From NCBI RefSeq assembly GCF_000721495.1, contig NZ_JOHY01000030.1, positions 1 through 64,000 of the forward strand: DNA of 64,000 bases, in the 5' to 3' direction. How positions within the stretch are numbered: position 1 is the first letter of the stretch; each line of letters opens with the position of its first letter. The position numbers and the translations under genes were made by a program. Source of the DNA: Streptomyces sp. NRRL F-5123 (lineage in GTDB: Bacteria > Actinomycetota > Actinomycetes > Streptomycetales > Streptomycetaceae). The notes beneath the pieces were generated by a model. It saw only the letters and a list, made by a program, of their open reading frames with translations, searched no databases and was not told the origin of the DNA. Shown here one piece after another: positions 54,957-62,869 of this stretch.

Positions 54957-55712
54957 ATGCCTGACCAGCCGCCGTATCTCCGCGTCGCCGACCTGCTCCG
55001 CGCCCGGATCGCGAGCAACGAGTGGACGCCCGGCGACCGCCTGCCCTCGCGCGCCGAGCTGGGGCAGGAGTACGGGGTCGGCGAGAACGTCATACGGCGC
55101 GCGCAGGAGATGCTGATCTCCGTGGGCGTCCTGGAGGGCCGCGCCGGCTCGGGAACGTACGTGGCCGAGCCACGCGAACGGCTGCGCATCGTGCGCTCCC
55201 TCTACCGCGAGCAGGCGGGCGGCTCGCCCTTCGCCGCGGACATGGCGGCGCTCGGGCGCCGCGGGACGTGGGAGAGCCGCACCGAAGCGAAGGTGCCGGC
55301 CCCGGCCGACATCGCCACCCGACTCGGCATCGCCGAGGGTGAGTTGTGCGTGCGCACGGCGTACGAGTTCCTGGCGGATGGCAAGCCGGTGCAGTTGTCG
55401 ACGAGTTGGGAGCCGTACGCCCTGACGGCGGGCACGCTCGTCGTCCTCCCGGAGGCCGGTCCGCACGCGGGCGTCGGCGTCGTCCGCCGCATGGCGGAGA
55501 TCGGCGTCACCGTGACCCGTGCGGTGGAGCGGCCGGAGCCGCGGGCGGTGACGCCGGAGGAGGCCACGCTCCTGGGCGTCCAGCGCGGCACACTGGCCAC
55601 GCACATCCAGCGGACGTACTACGCCGAGGACGGGCGGGCGGTGGAGACGGCGGACGTGGTGGTGCCCTCATCCGTGTGCGAGATCGTCTACGAGGTGCCG
55701 GTCTCTCCGTGA
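54957..55712 (+). CDS. GntR family regulator (UTRA type), second copy
   Basis: A 251-residue GntR with helix-turn-helix ('LPSRAELGQEYGVGENVIRRAQEMLISVGVLEGRAGSGTYV') and a UTRA domain ending 'VCEIVYEVPVSP'. It starts at ATG 54957, ten bases after the second palindrome. It resembles KorSA-like repressors of AICE transfer genes in size and layout. Its divergent placement and twin operators suggest it sets the state of both promoters. Confidence 0.85.
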   Translation: MPDQPPYLRVADLLRARIASNEWTPGDRLPSRAELGQEYGVGENVIRRAQEMLISVGVLEGRAGSGTYVAEPRERLRIVRSLYREQAGGSPFAADMAALGRRGTWESRTEAKVPAPADIATRLGIAEGELCVRTAYEFLADGKPVQLSTSWEPYALTAGTLVVLPEAGPHAGVGVVRRMAEIGVTVTRAVERPEPRAVTPEEATLLGVQRGTLATHIQRTYYAEDGRAVETADVVVPSSVCEIVYEVPVSP

Positions 55713-55827
55713 ACCGTCGCCCATTGGGCGCGCCAGGGTTGGCACGTCACGAATTGGGTGGTTGGCCCCGTCGCTGAGCACCACAATGGTGGGGTTCCGA
55801 CTGGGCTAGGCAGGGCCGGGGGGCAAG

Positions 55828-56133
55828 GTGCAGTGGCAGCTTTGGCGGGAAGCCGTCCTCGTTGGTGAGCTCAGTGAGTACGGCTGCGATCAGCCTTTCT
55901 TCCTCGCGCGCTTCACCCCTGGCCCTGGCTGGGAAAACGAGAGGGAACTGTTCGAGGCGTTGGCGGCCGCCAGATCCCCGGACCCGGACGGATCTCAGTT
56001 CGTCGCCGCGATCAAGCCGCTTCAGGGCCTGGAACTCAGGCCGGCTGAGGCTGACAGCCAGGCCCCACCGTTGCGAGTGTTCAGAAACTGTGTACTGCAC
56101 ATCAACGGGTCACAGGCGCGGCTTCGTTACTGA
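55828..56133 (+). CDS. Small conserved hypothetical protein
   Basis: A 101-residue protein starting with GTG ('MQWQLWREAVLVGELSEYGCDQPFFLARFTPGPGW'), rich in aromatic residues, with a central amphipathic stretch. It looks like real coding sequence rather than noise. There are no recognisable motifs. It stands alone between the GntR gene and the leftward GT2 gene. Confidence 0.55.
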   Translation: MQWQLWREAVLVGELSEYGCDQPFFLARFTPGPGWENERELFEALAAARSPDPDGSQFVAAIKPLQGLELRPAEADSQAPPLRVFRNCVLHINGSQARLRY

Positions 56134-56286
56134 CCATCGGCTATGAAGCCTCACCCGGTCCGGACTTCACGCCTTCCGACACTCGTCCGAAGTCCGGCAG
56201 ACGTAGCCCCGTCAAGCCCGTCGGGTGCGACACTCCGCGCTCGCCCACCGAGCACATGTCAGGCGCACGGCGGCAGCCCTGGCCTG

Positions 56287-57051
56287 CTACAAGTCCGTTT
56301 GGCGGGCTAGTACCTCGGCTCTGGCCTGAATGACCGCCATGCGGGCGTCGCGCTCGGCCGCGTCCGTGTGGCTGGCCTGGGCCGTGGCCTGGCCCTCCCA
56401 CTTGCGGTAAAGGAGGCCGTACTCGCGGGTGAAGTGGCCCGGGGACACCGCGTTGAGGGCCAGGAGGAGGCCGGTGTCCTCGGAGGCGGGGAGGGCCATC
56501 CAGCCGCCCAGGGCGAGGAGGAGGTCGCGGCGGGTGAAGAGGGTCGCCGGGTGGACCTGGGCGCGGTAGCCGTTGGCCTTCCAGTAGTCGAAGACCACGC
56601 CGCGGGCGAGGGGGCCGTCGTCCGGGTCGCCGTCGAAGCCGGCCGTCGAGCCGTCGGGGAGCAGGTCCAGGACGCGGGAGGTCGTCCAGCCGAGGGCGGG
56701 GTCGGCTTCGAGGAGGGCGAGGTCGCGGGCCAGGGCGCCGGGGGTCAGCTGGTCGTCAGCGTCGAGCACCTTCACGTACGGGCCGGACGTGTACGCCAGC
56801 GCCAACGTGCGGGTCACGCCGGGGCCGCCGGGGCGGCCCTGGTGGAAGGTGACGCGCGGGTCGTCCGGCACGTGGGGGCGTACGGCGTCGCTGAATCCGT
56901 CCTCCTGGACGATCCAGTGCCACTCCCAGCCCTCGGGCAGCTCCTGCGCGCACAGCGACTTGTACGCGTCCGCGAGGTACGGCGCCGACGGGGCGTGCAC
57001 GGCCGTGATGACGTCTATGCGGCGCTCCCGGCGATCCGCCACCGCGGTCAC
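56287..57051 (-). CDS. Family 2 glycosyltransferase
   Basis: A 254-residue GT-A-fold glycosyltransferase. It begins with the strand 'RRIDVITAVHAPSAPYLADAYKSLCAQELPEGWEWHWIVQEDG', and the nucleotide-sugar Asp-x-Asp is in 'GPYVKVLDADDQLTPG'; 'MALPASEDTGLLLALNAV' is the acceptor-base region. No membrane segment is visible, so it may be cytosolic. It starts with GTG overlapping the GntR stop (GTGA) and is thus translated together with it. An element-borne glycosyltransferase controlled with a transfer regulator is unusual. Confidence 0.82.
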   Translation of the reverse strand: MTAVADRRERRIDVITAVHAPSAPYLADAYKSLCAQELPEGWEWHWIVQEDGFSDAVRPHVPDDPRVTFHQGRPGGPGVTRTLALAYTSGPYVKVLDADDQLTPGALARDLALLEADPALGWTTSRVLDLLPDGSTAGFDGDPDDGPLARGVVFDYWKANGYRAQVHPATLFTRRDLLLALGGWMALPASEDTGLLLALNAVSPGHFTREYGLLYRKWEGQATAQASHTDAAERDARMAVIQARAEVLARQTDL

Positions 57052-57836
57052 CACCTTTCCAGTGGGGTGACGAAGGTCAGTTCCGTGCGGTCGGCCGGCA
57101 GGCGGACGAAGGAGTGCTCCACGACGCGGCCGGTCGTGTCGTAGGACGTCTTGCCGAGGATCAGCAGGGCCGAGCCCGAGGGGAGGCCCAGTTCGTACGC
57201 CTCGTCGGGGGACGGCGGGCGGGCGAGGACGCGTTCCTCTATCCGGTCCAGCTCGATGCCGATGGTGTGCAGCTGGTTCTGCGTGCCGCCGGGCCAGGGC
57301 TCGTTCGACGCATCGAGGAGGGCGGGGTTGGCGGCGACCATGTCCCGTACGAGGTAGGACTCGACCAGGCTGAAGGGGTGCTCCTCGGCCCGGTAGCGGG
57401 TGCGGTAGGTGCGCTCGACCATGACCGTGCCGACCGGGACGTCGAAGATCTCGGCCAGCTCCTCGCCTGCCTCGACCTCGTCGTATTCGGCGTGGAAGAC
57501 CAGATCGTCTATGTCGAGGCCGGTGTCGTGCTCGGTCGCGCCGGTCTGTTTGCGCTGGTCCTCGGGTTCGAGGGCGCGGTCCTTCTCCCACTGGTGGCGG
57601 AGGTTGGTGCGCAGCACGGGGGTCCGCAGCTTGCGGACGAAGTTGCCGCGGCCGTGTTGCTTCTCGATCAGGCCCTCGGCCTGGAGCAGCCCGAGCGCTT
57701 GGCGAAGGGTCGGCAGGGAGTTGCCGTAGTGGTCCGCCATCGTCGTCTCCGACGGGAGGCGGTCGCCCTGGGCCAGCTCACCTGCGCGGATGCGGTCTCG
57801 GAGATCGTCTGCGATCCGTTCGTACGCCTTGGCCAC
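57048..57836 (-). CDS. GntR family regulator (UTRA), probable transfer repressor
   Basis: A 262-residue GntR with winged helix ('YERIADDLRDRIRAGELAQGDRLPSETTMADHYGNSLPTLRQALGLLQAEGLIEKQHGRGNFVRKL') and a C-terminal UTRA domain. It is divergent from the transfer operon starting at 58026; the space between contains TCAAGA-type palindromes (57883-57972). The same operator recurs at 51702. By analogy with KorSA of pSAM2 and KorA of pIJ101, it is the probable repressor of transfer functions. GT2 is translated from the same mRNA. Confidence 0.85.
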   Translation of the reverse strand: MAKAYERIADDLRDRIRAGELAQGDRLPSETTMADHYGNSLPTLRQALGLLQAEGLIEKQHGRGNFVRKLRTPVLRTNLRHQWEKDRALEPEDQRKQTGATEHDTGLDIDDLVFHAEYDEVEAGEELAEIFDVPVGTVMVERTYRTRYRAEEHPFSLVESYLVRDMVAANPALLDASNEPWPGGTQNQLHTIGIELDRIEERVLARPPSPDEAYELGLPSGSALLILGKTSYDTTGRVVEHSFVRLPADRTELTFVTPLERW

Positions 57837-57882
57837 CGGCTCACCGTCCTGATCGTCGGGCGGGCCTCAGCATAGCAAGTCC

Positions 57883-57972
57883 TCAAGAGGTCTTGACGAG
57901 TTGAGGAGTGCGGGTTCATAGCGCTGACTACTCATCAAGAGGACTTGAGGACATGATCTCTTGAGGTCTTGA
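57883..57972. promoter_or_regulatory. Operator cluster before the GntR and transfer operons
   Basis: Two good palindromes, TCAAGAGGTCTTGA (57883-57896) and TCAAGAGGACTTGA (57935-57948), plus a related site TCTTGAGGTCTTGA (57959-57972), lie between divergent genes. The 52-base spacing of the first two is close to five helical turns. They match the 51702 site. Confidence 0.75.
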
Positions 57973-58025
57973 TGAGTTGCGCATACCCGAGCACGTCCCT
58001 CGCCACGTCCGACCTGGGAGTTTCC

Positions 58026-58307
58026 GTGTGTACGACCCGAGACCGCCTCTCCGGCGGTGACGTCGACCCCGCGTTACGCGGCGGCGACGACCTCTACCTC
58101 GACCTCTTCCGCGGGCCGACCGACCGTGACGAGCCCGCCGTCGAGCGGGCCGCCCGGCTCGCTGCGGCGCGCGACATCCTCGCCGAGCTGCTGCGGGAGG
58201 GCGTGCACGACGCCGTCGCTCGGGAGCACGCCCGATTCGCGCTGCTGACGGCCGCCGGGCCGGTCGTCGTGGTCCTTGAGCGGCGCCAGGTGGGGGAGGC
58301 GGCGTGA
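58026..58307 (+). CDS. Small hypothetical protein, first gene of the transfer operon
   Basis: A 93-residue soluble protein from GTG at 58026 ('VCTTRDRLSGGDVDPALRGGDDLYLDLFRGPTDRDEPAVERAARLAAARDILAELLREGVHDAVAREHARFALL'), mostly helical in its second half. A GGGAG sequence lies a few bases upstream. Longer readings from 57969 begin inside the operator region. It overlaps the next gene by four bases (GTGA), so it is coupled to it. Role unknown. Confidence 0.62.
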   Translation: MCTTRDRLSGGDVDPALRGGDDLYLDLFRGPTDRDEPAVERAARLAAARDILAELLREGVHDAVAREHARFALLTAAGPVVVVLERRQVGEAA

Positions 58308-59443
58308 TCCCCGCCGGTCACTTCGACGTGCGGGCCACGTACGGCGCCGCCGCGCTCGCCGGCCTCGGGCTGGTGTGGGTGCTGGCCAGGGGTCTGCGGC
58401 GAGGTACGCCAGCGGTGAGGGTGACCGCGCTCGCCGCCGCCGTCTGCACGGCGTACAGCGCGGACACCTCCTGGCGGTTCGCCGCCGATTACCTCAACGT
58501 CGCCGGGGCGGCGGAACGCGCGGCAATGTTCGCAGCCGCCGAGCTGGCACTCTTCGCGACCGCGCTCATGGCGCGGCAGAACCTCAACGGCCCGAACGGC
58601 GCACCTGGCGCTCCCGGTGCGCTGACCTGGGCGATTGCGGGAGTGCAGATCATCCCCGCGTATGCCGAGTCGGGACCGGTCGGCGGGACGGTGCGGGCAG
58701 TGATCGGGCCGGTCATGGCCGCCGTTCTCTGGCACCTGGCCATGGGCATCGAGCTGCGGCACCGGCGGCCCGATGCGTCGTCCAACGGATTCGGTGCGCT
58801 CGTCGCCCGCGAGGTACGCGAGCGGCTGCTCTCGCGGCTGGGCGTTGCCGAGCGGCGGCGGGATGCCGCCCAGATAACCCGTGACCGGGCCACCGCGCGG
58901 GCGGTCACACTCGCCGCGCGGCTGGCGGAGATCAGCCCGGAACGCCGCGACCGGCGACGTGGGCGGCGCATAGCGCGCCGCCTATCGATAGCCGTCGGGC
59001 GAGCCTCGGTTGGCAATGATCCCGAGCAGCGGCGCACCCTCCTCGCCCAGCTCGGCGCCCGGCGCAACGCCGCCGCTCTCGCCACCGTCGAGCTGCCGTC
59101 GCCGTGGGTCGGCTTCGCGCCCGACCCGGTCGCGTCCGCGCTGGCCGGCCAGGTGCGCGAGGAGATGGCCAACGCGACGGCGACGATCCGGCGGTACCGC
59201 CCGGCGCTGTTCACCGACCTCTTGCAGGTGGACAGGGTGAACGCCGAAGCCCGTTCGCCTGAACAGGCACCCGGCAAGCTCGACACGGCCGACGCCCTCG
59301 CCGCGATCGAAGCGGGCTGGGCCAATGGCCTCACTGTTCGCGAAACAGCCCGGCGGGCGACGCGCGCGCCGAGCTACGTGCACAGCGTGTTCACCCGGCT
59401 CGACATCGAACGCGGGCCGCGTCCGGTGAACGGTTCCCGATGA
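58304..59443 (+). CDS. Membrane protein of the transfer operon with HTH-like C-terminus
   Basis: A 379-residue protein with about four membrane segments in the first half ('ALAGLGLVWVLARGL', 'VTALAAAVCTAYSADTSW', 'AAMFAAAELALFATALMA', 'VIGPVMAAVLWHLAMGIEL'), then a long Arg-rich cytosolic domain and, near the end, 'WANGLTVRETARRATRAPSYVHSVFTRLD', which looks like a helix-turn-helix. It resembles the membrane proteins (often with DUF2637-like helices) found upstream of traB in Streptomyces elements. It may guide DNA to the TraB pump. The GTG start overlaps the upstream stop. Confidence 0.7.
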   Translation: MIPAGHFDVRATYGAAALAGLGLVWVLARGLRRGTPAVRVTALAAAVCTAYSADTSWRFAADYLNVAGAAERAAMFAAAELALFATALMARQNLNGPNGAPGAPGALTWAIAGVQIIPAYAESGPVGGTVRAVIGPVMAAVLWHLAMGIELRHRRPDASSNGFGALVAREVRERLLSRLGVAERRRDAAQITRDRATARAVTLAARLAEISPERRDRRRGRRIARRLSIAVGRASVGNDPEQRRTLLAQLGARRNAAALATVELPSPWVGFAPDPVASALAGQVREEMANATATIRRYRPALFTDLLQVDRVNAEARSPEQAPGKLDTADALAAIEAGWANGLTVRETARRATRAPSYVHSVFTRLDIERGPRPVNGSR

Positions 59444-59475
59444 CGGCCACTGCGGTTCAGGGGTGCCACTCACCT

Positions 59476-59835
59476 CTACGGCTGGCCCTGGGCCTCACAA
59501 AGGTCGTCGTAGATAACGTCGGGGTCGGCCTGGGCTCGGTACTCGAAGTACAAGCGGGCGACGCCGTCTGCGTCCATCAGGCCGGCCACGTCATCCCGCG
59601 CCCCAGGCAACATCCGGGGCTTCCGCCAACGCCGTGCCACCACAGCGAGGGCAGCGCCGTCGGGGCCTCGCGCCACCCAGGTGGAGAGCCCGACCACCGG
59701 CAGATACCGGTCCAGTTCGAGCGCGGCGAGCACACCAGGGATGCCGAGCTGCTCTGGCAGCTCCCATGTCCCTTCGTGCGGAGCGAGGACGTCGTCCCCC
59801 ATCGCGACGCTCTCCCGCGTGGCCACCACCTTCAC
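59476..59835 (-). CDS. Small hypothetical protein opposite the transfer operon
   Basis: A 119-residue acidic protein, start GTG at 59835 ('MKVVATRESVAMGDDVLAPHEGTWELPEQLGIPGVLAALELDRYLPVVGLSTWVARGPDG'), ending 'YRAQADPDVIYDDLCEAQGQP'. Coding character is good, unlike the opposite-strand readings. It is the only leftward gene between two rightward transfer genes, so it may be under separate control. No family recognised. Confidence 0.6.
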   Translation of the reverse strand: MKVVATRESVAMGDDVLAPHEGTWELPEQLGIPGVLAALELDRYLPVVGLSTWVARGPDGAALAVVARRWRKPRMLPGARDDVAGLMDADGVARLYFEYRAQADPDVIYDDLCEAQGQP

Positions 59836-59900
59836 AAGCCGCAGCTTAGACGCCTCATATCTGCCGCCGACGCTCCATCCCGTCTGAGGGGGACTTGCGA

Positions 59901-61997
59901 ATGAACCAGAGCAAACCGCACCCCGAGAGCAGGGTGTTACTTCAGGTCGGCAGCAGGGCCGAAGACCCGGACGTCCATGCGCTGGTCGACAGCCCGACCG
60001 CCAGTCCAACCGGGCCTGGCCTCCTCGCCCGCGCACGTGGCGCCAAGCGCCGGGCCGTGGTTCCCGCGTGGCTGCGTTCGCGGCAGGAGTTCCGGGACGC
60101 CGGGCGGGGCGTGGTCGCGTACGCCGGGCACGTCGCCGCGTATCACGCCGTCCGGGCGCCCTGGTACGCGCTCCGGCTCACGCTGCGCGCGCCGCGCGGT
60201 GCCGCCCGCTTCGTCGGTGGGGCGCTGCGGTGGCTGGTGGACGCCGAGGGGGAGCCGCTGCGGCAGGCTGCGGCTAGCCGGGAGGACATCGAAGAGTACC
60301 TGAAGCTGTCGCGGCAGCGGGACCGGCGGGTGCGTTGGCGGACGGTCGTCGGGGTTGCGGCCTTGGTCGCCGGGCCGGTCGCGGCGCTGGTGGCGTACGT
60401 CCTCGCGTCGACATGGCTTTTGGCGTTGGCCGTGCCGGTGGCGGTGCTGGGACTGGGCCGCGTGGGTCAACCGGCCGACGATCCGGTTGTCCACAGGGCT
60501 GTGGAAATCCCGCGGGCGACCAGGCTCACCAGCGATATCGTTGTGCGAGCACTCGGCTCCCTCGGTATCCCCGCCATCAACCAGGCCCAGGCCAAAGGCT
60601 CCCCCGGCTTCGCCTTCACCGCGCCCATCACCCGCGACGGGCCCGGCTGGCTCGCCGTCGGCGACCTCCCGTACGGCGTGACGGTCACGGATGTCGTCGA
60701 CCGGCGGGAGAAGCTGGCCTCGGGCCTGCGGCGCCCGCTCGGCTGCGTATGGCCGGAGGCCGTGCCGGACGAGCACACCGGACGGCTCCGGCTGTGGGTC
60801 GGCGACCAGGACATGTCGCAGACCCGGCAGCCGAAGTGGCCGCTGCTGGACGCCAAGCGGCTCGACCTCTTCACGCCGCAGCCGTTCGCGACCGACCAGC
60901 GCGGCCGGTGGGTGGCGCAGTCGTTGATGTACGTGTCCGGGATCGTCGGCGCCGTCCCGCGAATGGGCAAGACGTTCCTGCTGCGGCTGCTCCTGCTCAT
61001 CGCCTGCCTCGACCCGCGCGCCGAGATCCACGCCTACGACCTCAAGGGCACTGGCGACCTGGCCGCGCCTGGTCGCGTCGCCCACCGCTACCGGGCCGGC
61101 GACGAGGAGGACGACATCGCGTACGCCCTCCAAGATCTGCGTGATCTTCGCGTCGAGCTGCGTCGCCGGGCCAAGGTCATCCGCGAGTTGCCGAAGGACT
61201 TGTGCCCGGAATCCAAGGTCACCTCCGCGCTCGCCGACCGCCGGACGCTCGGCCTGCACCCCATCGTGATCGGCGTGGACGAGTGCCAGGTGTGGTTCGA
61301 GCACCCCAAGCACGGTGCGGAGTTCGAGGAGCACTGCACCGACCTGGTCAAGCGCGGCCCGGCGCTCGGCATCACGCTGCTCCTCGCCACGCAGCGGCCC
61401 GACTCGAAGTCGCTGCCGACCGGCATCTCCGCGAACGCCACGCTCCGGTGGTGCCTGAAGGTCATGGGCCAGATCGAGAACGACATGGTCCTCGGCACCG
61501 GTTCGTACAAGCGCGGCATCCGCGCCACCGCGCTGGCGTGGGCGGACAAGGGCGTGTGCTGGTTCGTCGGCGAAGGCGCGGACGCGCGCGTCGTCCGGGC
61601 CGTGTACGTCGACGCGCCCGCCGCCGAGGCCCTTGCCGCGCGGGCCTACGAGCTGCGCAGGCTCGCGGGCCGATTGAGCGGCCACGCCCTCGGCGAGACG
61701 CCCGAGCCGAGCGCGGCCTCGTACGACCTCCTCGCCGACGTCGCCGCCGCCCTCCCGCCCCGCAAGGCGAAGGCGTGGAGCGAGGACGTCATCGCCCGCC
61801 TCGCCGAACTCCGCCCCGACGTCTACGCCGCGTGGAGCCCCGAGCAACTGGCCGCCGCGCTCAGGCCGTACGGCATCCGCACCGTCCAGGTCTGGGGCAC
61901 GACCGAGGACGGCAAGGGCGCCAACCGCCGCGGCGTGCGCCGTACCGACATCGCCGCAGCAATCGCGCACCGTGACGGCGGCAGCGCCGCCGCGTAG
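59901..61997 (+). CDS. traB: TraB/FtsK-SpoIIIE-like conjugal DNA translocase
   Basis: The 698-residue protein has the layout of AICE TraB proteins. The N-terminal region to about 145 is cytoplasmic and basic, two membrane helices lie near 148-186, and the motor domain follows. Walker A reads 'GAVPRMGKT' (350-358), Walker B 'HPIVIGVDE' (453-461), then the R-finger region 'LLATQRPDSKSLPTGISANATLRWCLKV'. The C-terminal 'LRPYGIRTVQVWGTTEDGKGANRRGVRRTD' is the winged helix that reads clt sequences. Such proteins pump double-stranded DNA between mycelial cells. ATG at 59901 is used, with a GAGGGGGA ribosome binding site. Confidence 0.9.
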   Translation: MNQSKPHPESRVLLQVGSRAEDPDVHALVDSPTASPTGPGLLARARGAKRRAVVPAWLRSRQEFRDAGRGVVAYAGHVAAYHAVRAPWYALRLTLRAPRGAARFVGGALRWLVDAEGEPLRQAAASREDIEEYLKLSRQRDRRVRWRTVVGVAALVAGPVAALVAYVLASTWLLALAVPVAVLGLGRVGQPADDPVVHRAVEIPRATRLTSDIVVRALGSLGIPAINQAQAKGSPGFAFTAPITRDGPGWLAVGDLPYGVTVTDVVDRREKLASGLRRPLGCVWPEAVPDEHTGRLRLWVGDQDMSQTRQPKWPLLDAKRLDLFTPQPFATDQRGRWVAQSLMYVSGIVGAVPRMGKTFLLRLLLLIACLDPRAEIHAYDLKGTGDLAAPGRVAHRYRAGDEEDDIAYALQDLRDLRVELRRRAKVIRELPKDLCPESKVTSALADRRTLGLHPIVIGVDECQVWFEHPKHGAEFEEHCTDLVKRGPALGITLLLATQRPDSKSLPTGISANATLRWCLKVMGQIENDMVLGTGSYKRGIRATALAWADKGVCWFVGEGADARVVRAVYVDAPAAEALAARAYELRRLAGRLSGHALGETPEPSAASYDLLADVAAALPPRKAKAWSEDVIARLAELRPDVYAAWSPEQLAAALRPYGIRTVQVWGTTEDGKGANRRGVRRTDIAAAIAHRDGGSAAA

Positions 61998-62126
61998 CCC
62001 GCGCGCTAGCACCGCACCCCGCTAGGTCTAGCGCCCCCGCTAGCGCCGCACATGGCCTCCCACCTGGCCCCTAGCCGCTAGCAGCCCACCCTCCGCACGC
62101 GCTCCACCGCCCGGAAAGGGGCCGTC
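61998..62126. promoter_or_regulatory. CTAG-rich spacer downstream of traB (candidate clt or operator)
   Basis: Six CTAG tetramers, at 62006, 62022, 62028, 62040, 62071 and 62078, most inside GCTAGC-like contexts, occur within 76 bases. CTAG is rare in GC-rich DNA. Next to traB this is a candidate for the cis-acting transfer locus bound by TraB, or for more GntR binding sites related to the CTAG palindromes at 54917. Confidence 0.45.
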
Positions 62127-62378
62127 ATGTCCTCCCTCGGCGCCGCTATAGCCCTCGCCCTCCTCGCCACGCTCGGCTACGCCGCCCTCTGCGCGCTCAG
62201 CCCGTACGGCGCGTGCCGTCGCTGCGGCGGCTTCGGCTTCATGATCCGGCAGAACCGGCGCGGGCGCATCGTCCGCGGCCGGGAGTGCCGCCGCTGCCGC
62301 GGATACGGGCAGCGCATCCGGATCGGCCGGCACCTCTACAACGCCGCCACCCGCCTGCACCGCGAGGGCACCCGCTGA
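62127..62378 (+). CDS. Small membrane protein with CxxC zinc-finger pair
   Basis: An 83-residue protein with an N-terminal membrane helix ('AAIALALLATLGYAALCAL') and two CxxCxGxG-like motifs ('CRRCGGFGF' and 'CRRCRGYGQ'), typical of DnaJ-type zinc fingers and of small AICE proteins. It follows traB directly and may be in the same operon. It could act in septal spreading of DNA, like Spd proteins; this is inference from location. Confidence 0.68.
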   Translation: MSSLGAAIALALLATLGYAALCALSPYGACRRCGGFGFMIRQNRRGRIVRGRECRRCRGYGQRIRIGRHLYNAATRLHREGTR

Positions 62379-62408
62379 CCGCACCCGCCCGATCAGGAAG
62401 GCACTGCC

Positions 62409-62597
62409 ATGGTCTTCAGCATCTCCGCCCTCGTCGTCTTCGGCGCCCTGCTCGGCCTCCTGCTCCGCTACCGCGCGCTCACCGCCGGGGCCGCCGTCGT
62501 CGCGCTGCTCTTCGGCTTCTACCTCGCGCGCAGCAACGCCGCCCCGACCGTCGACCAGTTCATGTCCGCGCTGCGCGACGCCATCCCGTCCAAGTGA
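62409..62597 (+). CDS. Small two-helix membrane protein (Spd-like)
   Basis: A 62-residue protein with two hydrophobic helices ('SISALVVFGALLGLLLRY' and 'AGAAVVALLFGFYLARS') and a short cytoplasmic tail. It sits directly behind the zinc-finger protein gene. Small proteins of this size in the same place are typical of Streptomyces transfer regions, where they promote intramycelial spreading. Confidence 0.62.
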   Translation: MVFSISALVVFGALLGLLLRYRALTAGAAVVALLFGFYLARSNAAPTVDQFMSALRDAIPSK

Positions 62598-62617
62598 CCA
62601 GCAGGGAGGTCCCGCTC

Positions 62618-62845
62618 ATGACCCTTCAGCCCGCCCCCGCACCCCGCATCTCCCTCATGGCCCTCGCCGACCTGCGCGACGCGCTCACCGCCCTCGAACT
62701 CGGCCAGGCCCCCACTGCCATCACCGCGCTCATGGCGATCGACGCCGAGTCGTGGCGGGCGGTCGAGCAGCGGCTCGCCGCCGTCGGCGGCGACCTCCGC
62801 ACCCTCCTCGGCCGCGCCGGCAACGGCTTCAACCCGCTGGCCTGA
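62618..62845 (+). CDS. Small hypothetical protein of the transfer region
   Basis: A 75-residue soluble protein, ATG 62618 after a GGGAGGT ribosome binding site ('MTLQPAPAPRISLMALADLRDALTALELGQAPTAITALMAIDAESWRAVEQRLAAVGGDLRTLLG'). Helical; no recognisable motif. Part of a tight series of short genes. Confidence 0.6.
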   Translation: MTLQPAPAPRISLMALADLRDALTALELGQAPTAITALMAIDAESWRAVEQRLAAVGGDLRTLLGRAGNGFNPLA

Positions 62846-62869
62846 CGGCCGTTCCCGAACGGAGCACCC

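Noticed and set aside
59937..62012. A 691-codon minus-strand frame opposite traB
   Set aside because: Antisense shadow of the TraB gene with no recognisable motifs.
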